Source: a candidate division WOR-3 bacterium
Lineage (GTDB): Bacteria; Hydrothermota; Tepidihabitantia; Tepidihabitantales; CAIPLT01
NCBI GenBank assembly: GCA_026418155.1
Contig: JAOABV010000012.1
Coordinates: 1-35,954, forward strand
DNA length: 35,954 nucleotides
Direction of reading: 5' to 3'
Both the position numbers and the translations under genes were made by a program. The notes beneath the pieces are model-generated. The model saw only the letters and a list, made by a program, of their open reading frames with translations. It ran no database searches and had not been told where the DNA came from. Every line of letters begins with the position of its first letter. The first letter of the stretch is position 1. Positions 1 through 6,958 of the stretch are shown here, one piece after another.

Positions 1-292
1 TTTTACATACTCCACACAGAATGCCGAGAAAGACTGGCAGTTGAGATGTTTCGCTACCGCTCAACATGACAAACAAAGTGACTTTTTGTATATTTTAACC
101 TGTCATTCTGAGCCTTCTTCTCCTATGTCATTCTGAGCATAGCGAAGAATCCTAACCGCCAAAAAATATTTACAATTTAAGATTTTGAATCAAATGATAT
201 CTCAGCATATCCGACCTGCTTAAATAAAAATGACCCGTTGGATGATTTTTATGCGTTCAGTGTCATTTTTTAAGAACTATCGCATTTTATTC
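1..292. other. Intergenic region with REP-like repeats, no gene seen
   Basis: No open frame that looks like a gene is seen here. The stretch holds three degenerate copies of a short repeat (listed separately) followed by plain AT-rich sequence leading to the promoter of the pilus operon. Confidence 0.6.
43..152. repeat. REP-like repeat cluster, three degenerate copies
   Basis: Copy C at 126-152 reads TGTCATTCTGAG then CATAGCGAAGAATCC. Copy B starts with the same 12 bases at 101-112 and then diverges. Copy A at 43-71 is a degenerate inverted version ending in CATGACA. The word TGTCATTCTGAG...AGCGAAGAATC resembles a family of short intergenic repeats seen in many bacterial genomes; that link is from memory. 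Two direct copies and one inverted copy could fold into a cruciform or hairpin. Confidence 0.55.
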
Positions 293-320
293 TTGACATA
301 GCCATTTTTATATGTATAAT
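293..320 (+). promoter_or_regulatory. Consensus sigma-70 promoter of the pilus operon
   Basis: TTGACA at 293-298, a 16-base spacer and TATAAT at 315-320: a perfect match to both hexamers. It lies about 95 bases before the first pseudopilin start at 416, and all genes from 416 to 9398 are on this strand. Confidence 0.8.
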
Positions 321-415
321 TTAATTATAAGAATAAAGTTTGGCATCAATAATTTGATTTTCATAAAGGTATAGTTATGTTAAACAGCCAAAATCAAATA
401 CCAAAGTAGGATATA

Positions 416-1015
416 ATGAGCGGTAATGAGTTCTCGTCATTAAGGAATAAAAGGAATAATATGAAAAACTTGAATAAGGTTATTAAAACTAAGCGACAAA
501 GTGATGATAAAGGGATTACTATTATCGAACTTTTAGTTGTGATATTTATTATTGGTGTCTTTCTTTCCTTTTTTATACCGACAATGACTTCCCGGATTAG
601 TAATAACGCTCGGGTAAATACTACCCGTCAGGAAATGGAACAGATAAGAAAAGCCATTGTGGGAAATCCGGATTTGGTTAGTGGTGGTGAACTTACTGAT
701 GTGGGATTTAAAGGCGATATGGGAAGATTGCCCCGCCATTTAATTGAACTGGCAACGCGTCGACCTGACACCACTTTATTCAATTATCCTAATAAGGAAT
801 CTTTGCCGATTTGGGACCCTTGGACAAAACATGGTTGGAAAGGACCCTATCTACGAGATGACGGTCAACAAGGCTTTATGAAGGATGCCTGGGGTGAGTA
901 TTATCAATTTTTCGTAGATACTAACGGCGACACGATTGGGTTAAAAAGTCCGGGAATTGATGGCGAATGGGATGCGCCTGGAACAGTCGGCGATGATATT
1001 AAAGTCTTATTTTGA
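416..1015 (+). CDS. GspG-like major pseudopilin
   Basis: Type II secretion/type IV pilin-like protein, 199 residues, with a class III leader: cleavage after Gly33 (KG|ITIIELLVV) and the conserved Glu at position 5 of the mature protein (Glu38), followed by a hydrophobic helix. The C-terminal half has the GspG pattern: DAWG..Y, then a loop SPGIDGEWDAPGT..DDI that matches the calcium-binding loop of major pseudopilins. It shares GNPDL...GDMG.LP and W.GPY...DAWG with the next two genes, so the three are paralogues. An in-frame ATG at 461 has a better Shine-Dalgarno (AAGGA, 5-base spacing) and would give a more usual 18-residue leader, so the true start may be 461. First gene of the operon. Confidence 0.88.
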   Translation: MSGNEFSSLRNKRNNMKNLNKVIKTKRQSDDKGITIIELLVVIFIIGVFLSFFIPTMTSRISNNARVNTTRQEMEQIRKAIVGNPDLVSGGELTDVGFKGDMGRLPRHLIELATRRPDTTLFNYPNKESLPIWDPWTKHGWKGPYLRDDGQQGFMKDAWGEYYQFFVDTNGDTIGLKSPGIDGEWDAPGTVGDDIKVLF

Positions 1016-1076
1016 TTTATGCTCATGATGCCAAAGCGACTTATTATAATAAGGGGATTGTAAAAAATATAAATTT

Positions 1077-1952
1077 ATGTTTAACCCACTAAAATATCTC
1101 AGAAACTTATTGCCCAGAAGATTTTTCCAAGAATTTGGTGCTTCAAAGTTTCATAATCTTTATAAGAAGAAGATAGAAAATAATAATCGCGGCATTCTCC
1201 TTATTGAGTTGTTATTTGTGATTATGATTATGGGACTTTTGATTGCCGGTGCAGTAAGAACCTGGGATGTAACAATTCAACAAACAAGATTTAACCAAAC
1301 TGTTAAAGAACTTGAAGAATTATCAATGGCAATTGTGGGAAATCCTAATTTTTACACTGAAGGAAAACGGACTGACTTTGGTTATGTCGGCGATATGGGA
1401 AGTTTGCCAGATAGTTTAGCCGATTTGGTCCGAGCACCGAGTGGCGCAATTACTTGGCGAGGACCATATGTGAAAGTAAAGTTTAATGAAAATTTAGATG
1501 ATTACTTGAAAGATGCCTGGGGAGATTATTATATATATAACCGGGAAAGTCTTTTCATCCGTAGTTACGGCGGTGGCACTATTCTAACACCCCAGACTTG
1601 GATCACAAGAAGGTTCGCCCGAGACTCAATCAGCCTTATAAGAAATATTGTGCAAGGCAGAGTTACGGATTTATTAAATAATCCTCCAGGGGCAGGTATC
1701 GATACCCTTTTTCTTTTAGTAGGAATTACCTATCCGATTAATAATGGAACTTCAATGGCAACCCAAATACGACATCCTAATGCACAAGGCAATTATACTT
1801 TAACTGATATTCCTCAAGGTAATCATCTAATGTTTTGTTTATATGATACTACGCCCAGTTTGGCCGATACTACGGATTATGTAGAAAAATATGGTTGTAT
1901 TTATCCAGGAATAATTAACGAAGTAAATTTTCGATTGACCGTGGGATTTTAG
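1077..1952 (+). CDS. Pseudopilin with carboxypeptidase-like C-terminal domain
   Basis: 291 residues. Prepilin cleavage site after Gly39 (NRG|ILLIELLFVIM, Glu44 = E5), then the paralogous core GNPNF...YVGDMGSLPDSL...W.GPY...DAWGDYY. Unlike GspG it continues for about 100 residues with what looks like a beta-sandwich: GRVTD near residue 196 and GNYTLTDIPQGNHL near 255, the pattern of carboxypeptidase regulatory-like (CarboxypepD_reg) domains. The leader of 39 residues is unusually long for a prepilin and no good Shine-Dalgarno sits before the ATG, so the start is uncertain. Possibly a minor pseudopilin at the filament tip presenting an adhesive or cargo-binding domain; that role is inference. 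Confidence 0.8.
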   Translation: MFNPLKYLRNLLPRRFFQEFGASKFHNLYKKKIENNNRGILLIELLFVIMIMGLLIAGAVRTWDVTIQQTRFNQTVKELEELSMAIVGNPNFYTEGKRTDFGYVGDMGSLPDSLADLVRAPSGAITWRGPYVKVKFNENLDDYLKDAWGDYYIYNRESLFIRSYGGGTILTPQTWITRRFARDSISLIRNIVQGRVTDLLNNPPGAGIDTLFLLVGITYPINNGTSMATQIRHPNAQGNYTLTDIPQGNHLMFCLYDTTPSLADTTDYVEKYGCIYPGIINEVNFRLTVGF

Positions 1953-1955
1953 AAT

Positions 1956-3116
1956 ATGAACTCACGCTACAATAAACAATTAAAAGGTATTTATCAGATA
2001 TTGAACTCCGATAAAGGTGTTACACTAATGGAATTGCTGGTGGTGATTTTGATAATTGCCCTATTAGGTGCAGTCGCGTTTCGGACCATTGATGCTACAA
2101 CCAATCAATCCCGGTTTGAGGCAACAAGAAAAGAAATGTTGGAATTAGTTAAAGGCATTATCGGCAATCCCGATTTATTATCTGATGGCGTGAGAATCAA
2201 TTTTGGTTATGTCGGTGATATGGGAAAATTGCCCGATAGTTTATCAGCATTATTTTTACCTGAAGGCGACAATTGGAAAGGGCCTTATGTGTCTGGTCGT
2301 TTTAGTGAAGACCAAAAAGGCTGGTTAACCGATGCTTGGGGACAACCTTATGAATATGACAAAGCAAACCTTTTGATTAGAAGCACAGGTGGTCGACAAA
2401 CGCTAACCGCAAAAATTATTGATGATACTAATGATTTGTTTAACAATTCTATAAGTGGTGTGATTACAGATATTACCGGCGGACCGCCTGTCGAATTAGC
2501 CAACAAAATACTTATTCGCCTTATAGTGCCAAGAGATGGTATTTTAGTCACTGAGACAACTCGACCCCGACGAGATGGATTTTATGAGTTTTCTTCTGTT
2601 CCGATTGGTTATCATTTGATGGTTGTAAAAAAAGAATTTGGTACTCAAGATAGTATTATTAGAATGGTATCAGTTCCACCGCGTTCCAAGATTGTTGCCG
2701 ATTTTCGATTTGCCTCAGGATTTCGAGATAACTTGAAATATGTTGAAGGTAGTGCTAGTGCGTGGGGTGATTCATTAAATTGTATTGGATTTAGTGTTTT
2801 TAATAGTGGTGAGGCTGTTACGCTCGATTCTTTAGTCGTTATCCTTTTAGATACCACAGCATTTTATGAAAGTGTTAATTTTCAAGGAAGTGAAGTCTGG
2901 AATTATGCAGCAAGTGTCCCGCCAAGACGAGCCGGTAAAAATGATGTGGTTGCATTAAATCCGGCACCGACAATCAATACTAATAGCGTCGCGCGCTTTG
3001 ATTTAATGAATTTTAAGAATCATCAAATAAATATTTATGCACCAACAGTGGTGATGTCCGGTATCAAAATCGCAATTAAATTTAGCGACGGCTCAATTGT
3101 TGAATTCACACCATAA
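1956..3116 (+). CDS. Pseudopilin with two extra C-terminal beta-domains
   Basis: 386 residues, starting 3 nt after the stop of the previous gene. Leader cleaved after Gly21 (DKG|VTLMELLVVILII, Glu26 = E5). The core GNPDLL...GYVGDMGKLPDSL...W.GPY...DAWGQPYEY is shared with the two genes upstream. Residues ~165-250 resemble a carboxypeptidase regulatory-like domain (ISGVITDITGG... DGFYEFSSVPIGYHLMV), and ~255-386 look like a second Ig-like beta domain ending in IAIKFSDGSIVEFTP. Pseudopilins of this size are typically minor, tip-located subunits (GspK/PilX-like in position, not in sequence). Function beyond pseudopilin is not known. Confidence 0.8.
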   Translation: MNSRYNKQLKGIYQILNSDKGVTLMELLVVILIIALLGAVAFRTIDATTNQSRFEATRKEMLELVKGIIGNPDLLSDGVRINFGYVGDMGKLPDSLSALFLPEGDNWKGPYVSGRFSEDQKGWLTDAWGQPYEYDKANLLIRSTGGRQTLTAKIIDDTNDLFNNSISGVITDITGGPPVELANKILIRLIVPRDGILVTETTRPRRDGFYEFSSVPIGYHLMVVKKEFGTQDSIIRMVSVPPRSKIVADFRFASGFRDNLKYVEGSASAWGDSLNCIGFSVFNSGEAVTLDSLVVILLDTTAFYESVNFQGSEVWNYAASVPPRRAGKNDVVALNPAPTINTNSVARFDLMNFKNHQINIYAPTVVMSGIKIAIKFSDGSIVEFTP

Positions 3117-3189
3117 ATATATAAAAATTACTATGGAATGTAGTGCTAACTCAATAATTGAATTTATCCAGATTGAATGTCAATATAGG

Positions 3190-3244
3190 ATATAACGGAA
3201 GTGTATAATATTTTGTGTAAATTTAGAATTGATATGTTCAAAAT
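3190..3244 (+). repeat. Interspersed repeat, copy 1
   Basis: Core GTGTATAATATTTTGTGTAA followed by ATTTAGAATTGATATGTT. It matches 12219-12273 on the opposite strand at 51 of 55 positions by eye, and 35077-35118 more loosely. All three lie between genes. Contains a TATAAT word, but no -35 box at a suitable distance. Confidence 0.75.
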
Positions 3245-3339
3245 AAAGGTATATTTCCTTAATGATACAGAAGAACTCACCTGTAAAAAAATAATTTTAC
3301 TATTGAAATTATCAAATAAATTTATACAATATAGCGTTT

Positions 3340-3510
3340 ATGATAAATGTTCGAAAATTGATTAATCCTAAGATGATAAATATTGCTAAGGACAAAAGGG
3401 AATGTCTTAAAACTACTATGTTTTTGAGACGCCAAAAGAAACTTTATCCGACTGATGAAAGTAAAAAGATAAAAAGTAAATTATGTCAATTATCTGTAGC
3501 GATAATTTAA
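3340..3510 (+). CDS. Possible small basic protein upstream of pilM
   Basis: Open frame of 56 codons, MINVRKLINPKM at the start and SKLCQLSVAII at the end, rich in Lys and Arg, with its stop 18 nt before the TTG of pilM. A second in-frame ATG lies at 3373. No clear Shine-Dalgarno and no recognisable family. In DNA this AT-rich a frame of this length can occur by chance, so it may be noise or the relic of a gene. Confidence 0.22.
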   Translation: MINVRKLINPKMINIAKDKRECLKTTMFLRRQKKLYPTDESKKIKSKLCQLSVAII

Positions 3511-3528
3511 TAAGATTGGAGGCAAAAA

Positions 3529-5136
3529 TTGGATGTTAAGAATTTATTAGGTTCAGGTAGTAACGAAATTTTATCTATCGATATCGGCTCTTCAGCAGTA
3601 AAATATGTTAAATCAATAAGAGGCCGCATTTTTGATTATGGCGTTAGAGATATTGCTGAGATATTTGACATTCCCTCTATTTTGAAAGAATTAACCAAAG
3701 AAACCACACCTTCTCAAGTATATAGTTTTGTTTCTGGTCCAGCCGTAAGTATTCGTCAAGCAACTTTTCCCCGAATGTCTCCCAAAGAGTTAAAAGAGGC
3801 GATACTATTGAGATTAGAAAAATATTCGCCTTTTACCATTGAAGAATCAATTTTAGATTTTAGAGTTCTTTCTGATATTAAAGAAGCCGGTGTGGTCAAA
3901 GATAATGTGATGGTAGTTTCAGTTCGGCGCGATGTTATCTCAGAACATATTGCAACCTTCCGAAAAGCCGGTTTAGAGCCAACTGCGATATCAGTAGTGC
4001 CATTTGCTTTAGCAAGTGCAGTTCGAAGATTCGGTAGATTGCGTCCCAATGAGACCGTTATGGTAATAGATATCGGTGCCCAGTTTAGTAATATTATTTT
4101 CATTCGTAATCAAAAATTAGATTTTGCCCGGTCCCTGACAATTGCCGGTAATGCAATCACTGAAGCAATGACCGTCGCAATTATGACGGAAGATGGTGAA
4201 TTGTCATTAGGTATTAGTGAAGCCGAAGAGATTAAGAAGCAATATGGTATTCCTTCGGAAAATTCTACCGAAAAATTGCCTTCAGGTATCGGTGTCAAAC
4301 ATTTATTGACACTACAACAACCGGTTTTAGAAAGATTTCGGGCAGAACTACTTCGGAGTATCGATTACTATCGACGGGAATTTGCTGTAGCTAAAATCGA
4401 CCGCTTACTAATTTGTGGTGGCGGCGCCTTACTGAAAAATCTTGACAAGTATCTTGAATCTAATCTTGGGCTTCCCACTGAAGTATTTGACCCCTTTCGA
4501 AGTCACAATTTATACTTACGCAATCGTCCTTTTACCGAAGGGTTAGGTGTAAAATTAGTTGCGGTATTAGGATTAGTTTTTGAATATCCCGCAATAGAAC
4601 TGTTGCCATCAGAAATTAAATCCCGCCGGATTCAACGCCGTGACGCTAAAATTGTCACAGGCTTATTTTTATTAATTATTCCGCTTCTTATTGTCCTTAA
4701 TATCATTTTTGCTTTCCAAACGACAACGAAAAAGAGAAATGTTGAATACTATAAAAGAAAATTAAAAGCCTTCGAAATGGTTAATACCGAATATTTGGAA
4801 TTAAAAGCCGATGTTGCCGAATTAGAAGCAAAACATAAGTCATTACAAGGTATTGTCGGCGGTGAAAGCAAAGCAGTGCCAGTTTTGCGCCAATTGAGTT
4901 ATTTAGTTCCGGAAAATATTCAATTGAAAACTTTATCCCTGACTACACAAAAGGGAATAAATTTCACCGGCACAGTTTCAGGACAACCATTCCTTTTAGA
5001 TTTAGATTTGACTCAGTTTATGATGCAATTAGAAGCGTCACCCTATTTTAAGAATGTTAAATTAGTAAGCAAAACACGAACTTTACTTCAGGGCGAAACA
5101 GTTTTAGATTTTGAAATAAATTGTCAACCCCAATAA
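3529..5136 (+). CDS. pilM: PilM-PilN fusion, pilus inner-membrane assembly protein
   Basis: 535 residues. Residues 1-350 are PilM, an actin-like cytoplasmic ATPase: phosphate-1 loop DIGSSAVK (18-25), phosphate-2 loop VIDIGAQFSN (179-188), adenosine motif CGGGALLKN (296-304). The rest is PilN: AIELLPSEIKSRR (355-367), a variant of the INLLP motif with which separate PilN binds PilM, then one membrane helix (~374-396), a coiled coil (~402-440) and a periplasmic domain. Usually these are two genes of ~350 and ~180 residues; here they are one reading frame with the binding motif kept at the junction. Start is TTG, supported by GGAGG six bases upstream (3518-3522). Couples cytoplasmic and periplasmic parts of the pilus alignment complex. 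Confidence 0.9.
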   Translation: MDVKNLLGSGSNEILSIDIGSSAVKYVKSIRGRIFDYGVRDIAEIFDIPSILKELTKETTPSQVYSFVSGPAVSIRQATFPRMSPKELKEAILLRLEKYSPFTIEESILDFRVLSDIKEAGVVKDNVMVVSVRRDVISEHIATFRKAGLEPTAISVVPFALASAVRRFGRLRPNETVMVIDIGAQFSNIIFIRNQKLDFARSLTIAGNAITEAMTVAIMTEDGELSLGISEAEEIKKQYGIPSENSTEKLPSGIGVKHLLTLQQPVLERFRAELLRSIDYYRREFAVAKIDRLLICGGGALLKNLDKYLESNLGLPTEVFDPFRSHNLYLRNRPFTEGLGVKLVAVLGLVFEYPAIELLPSEIKSRRIQRRDAKIVTGLFLLIIPLLIVLNIIFAFQTTTKKRNVEYYKRKLKAFEMVNTEYLELKADVAELEAKHKSLQGIVGGESKAVPVLRQLSYLVPENIQLKTLSLTTQKGINFTGTVSGQPFLLDLDLTQFMMQLEASPYFKNVKLVSKTRTLLQGETVLDFEINCQPQ

Positions 5137-5140
5137 TTAT

Positions 5141-5179
5141 ATGAGCAATACTAAATCTGAGATAGCTGAGGAGGCGTAA
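5141..5179 (+). other. 12-codon mini-frame overlapping the pilO start
   Basis: ATG at 5141 opens MSNTKSEIAEEA and stops at TAATG, sharing one base with the pilO ATG at 5179. Its last codons contain GAGGAGG, the pilO ribosome binding site. It could couple translation of pilM and pilO or be coincidence. Confidence 0.2.
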
Positions 5180-5754
5180 TGGAATTTTTGCAACGACGAG
5201 TTTTACTCATCGGTAGCGTGATCTTGGTTGTGATTATAATATTTTTTGTAATATTCTTGTATCGACCTCATTTTGCGCGACGCGCAAAAATTGAAGAACA
5301 AATTACTGAACTAAAAAAGCAATTGAAAGAATATGAGGCAATGGTAAAGGATATTGACCGATTACGCAAACAGGTCGTAAGTTTAGAAGATGCCCGCGCA
5401 GAATTTATGGCGAAGGTTGCCCCGCGCACAGAATTGCTGACAATCGTGCGCCAATTGATTAAATTGGCCGAACCTTACCAATTAGTATTTGTCGAAATTC
5501 ATCCTCCGGGCTTAGATACCTTGAATTATACCGAGCGTCCAGAAACACCGGTGTCGCCTGTTCCTTTTGTTATTACGGTCCAAGGACGCTACATTGAAAT
5601 TGGTCGGTTTTTGGAAAAACTCCGAGAGTTTCCCTATTATCTTCGAACTCCGGAGTTTGAAATTATTGGTAAAGATGAAATTCGTCCAATGGTCGAAGCC
5701 AAAATTTTAGTAAATCTGTATGCCTCAAGTTTAATTACTGCAAGCAAGTTATGA
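5179..5754 (+). CDS. pilO: PilO, pilus inner-membrane alignment protein
   Basis: 191 residues. Short cytoplasmic end, membrane helix (~8-28), coiled coil (~33-75, EEQITELKKQLKEYEAMV), then a ferredoxin-like periplasmic domain with PFVITVQGRYIEIGRFLEKL, the usual PilO signature (GxYxxlgxFlexl). PilO pairs with PilN and links to PilP and the secretin. The position between the PilMN fusion and the PilP-like genes is the standard pilMNOPQ order. Ribosome binding site GAGGAGG lies a few bases upstream. Length is near the family norm. Confidence 0.9.
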   Translation: MEFLQRRVLLIGSVILVVIIIFFVIFLYRPHFARRAKIEEQITELKKQLKEYEAMVKDIDRLRKQVVSLEDARAEFMAKVAPRTELLTIVRQLIKLAEPYQLVFVEIHPPGLDTLNYTERPETPVSPVPFVITVQGRYIEIGRFLEKLREFPYYLRTPEFEIIGKDEIRPMVEAKILVNLYASSLITASKL

Positions 5755-5782
5755 GCCAAATAATTTACATAGTAATGGTGTT

Positions 5783-5816
5783 AGAATAAATTTATGAGAA
5801 GAATAAATTTATGAGA
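5783..5816 (+). repeat. 17-bp perfect tandem duplication spanning a start codon
   Basis: AGAATAAATTTATGAGA at 5783-5799 is repeated exactly at 5800-5816. Each unit carries an ATG. The upstream ATG (5794) is out of frame and gives a six-codon frame ending in ATGA at the real start (5811). Confidence 0.9.
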
Positions 5817-6341
5817 CGCATAATTCTTTTTATTGTTTTAGGTGTGTTAGTAATCTTTGCTTTCACTAGATTATTTTCGCGGCCTAAGCCCACAGGTGGC
5901 ACAAAGAAAAAATCTTCATCTGATACTTTAGCAGTTCGGTCTCGGCGCGGGAAAACCGCCGGACAAATTAAGACGAAAACCAAAGAAGAACTGCGCGAGG
6001 AAAAAAGACGCGCCCAAAGAGCAGAAAGAGCTCGGCTAAGAGAATTAAGACGAAGACAACGAGAACTGGAAAGAATGCGTCGCCTGAGCCGAAGAAAAAG
6101 ACGAATTCGTTCTAAAAGAGCAAAACAAATTTATGTCTTACGGGCAATAATGAAGATCGACTCAGAGAAATATGCACTAATCGATACAAGACGGATGACA
6201 ATCGGCGAAGAAATTTCCGGTCGCAAAATTGTGGAAATCGGCGATGACCGAATTGTCATTGAAGAATTCGGTCGAAGACGAGAAGTCCGAATGGGCGAAT
6301 CAATATTACCCTCGGTGCTGACGCAAAAACGTAGACGGTAG
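5811..6341 (+). CDS. PilP/GspC-like protein with arginine-rich linker
   Basis: 176 residues: N-terminal membrane helix (~3-21, IILFIVLGVLVIFAFTRLF), an Arg/Lys/Glu-rich helical stretch (~48-106, with RERAR- and RRKRRIRSKR-like runs), and a small C-terminal beta domain (~111-170: AIMKIDSEKYALID ... GRKIVEIGDDRIVIEE). The last part matches the pattern of GspC/PilP periplasmic domains (value, effective loop, G.KIV.I..D.V.L). Both ends align with the next gene, so the two are tandem paralogues differing mainly in the linker. No clear Shine-Dalgarno; the start lies inside a 17-bp duplication. The very basic linker, expected in the periplasm, is odd. Confidence 0.7.
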   Translation: MRRIILFIVLGVLVIFAFTRLFSRPKPTGGTKKKSSSDTLAVRSRRGKTAGQIKTKTKEELREEKRRAQRAERARLRELRRRQRELERMRRLSRRKRRIRSKRAKQIYVLRAIMKIDSEKYALIDTRRMTIGEEISGRKIVEIGDDRIVIEEFGRRREVRMGESILPSVLTQKRRR

Positions 6342-6398
6342 AACATAAAGATGAAACACAATTTCATTTTCATAAATTCTTAATAAGAAAGGAGTCCC

Positions 6399-6872
6399 TT
6401 GAGACAGAGAATATTATTAATTATTTTAGGTGTTGTAATTTTAATCGCACTGTATACATTTATCTTCCGAAAACCTAATCCGACTGTAGCTCGAGCCACA
6501 GTAAAAGCAAAAGCCCAAACCAAAGAAAAGGTCGCGTCAGTTAAAGAAAAAACCAAAACTACCGCAGAAGCAGTTAAAAAAATGATTCCTCCCCTTTCAG
6601 TCAAACCTGAATCCATTGTTGTGGAAACAGAGGCGGAAAAAGGTAAATGGGGAACCGACCCATTCGCACGCGGTTGGATGTTAAGCACTGAAATTACTGA
6701 CTTGCGATTAAGGGCAATAACGCAAAGCGGAAATAAAGCCTATGCCCTAATCAATGACCAAATCTTAGAAGCCGGTGAAATGATCGCAGGTAAAAAAATT
6801 GTTGCGATTGAAAAAGACCGAGTGATTTTAGAACAAAGTGGCAGGACCTTTACCTTGATTTTAGGCGAATAA
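6399..6872 (+). CDS. PilP/GspC-like pilus assembly protein
   Basis: 157 residues. Membrane helix (~4-22), Lys/Thr/Ala-rich linker (~30-62), a KWGTDPFARGW motif (~84-94) typical of PilP-type lipoproteins and GspC relatives (DPF box), and the C-terminal domain LRLRAITQSGNKAYALIND ... AGKKIVAIEKDRVILEQ. No lipobox Cys, so membrane-anchored by a helix as in GspC rather than lipidated as in many PilP. TTG start with AAAGGAG just upstream (6388-6394). Directly before the secretin, as pilP usually is; expected to link PilNO to PilQ. Confidence 0.78.
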   Translation: MRQRILLIILGVVILIALYTFIFRKPNPTVARATVKAKAQTKEKVASVKEKTKTTAEAVKKMIPPLSVKPESIVVETEAEKGKWGTDPFARGWMLSTEITDLRLRAITQSGNKAYALINDQILEAGEMIAGKKIVAIEKDRVILEQSGRTFTLILGE

Positions 6873-6958
6873 AGATTTTAGTTCCGCAATGATATATATC
6901 AATTTGAATACCATAGATAAAGATAATAAAATTTGCAATATTACTAAAAGGAGCTCAA

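Larger units (their letters stand above)
3117..3528. other. 412-nt gap inside the pilus operon
   Basis: Unusually long for this operon. It holds one copy of a ~55-bp interspersed repeat (3190-3244) and a 56-codon open frame (3340-3510). No terminator hairpin is evident, so read-through from the pseudopilins to pilM is plausible. Confidence 0.5.
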
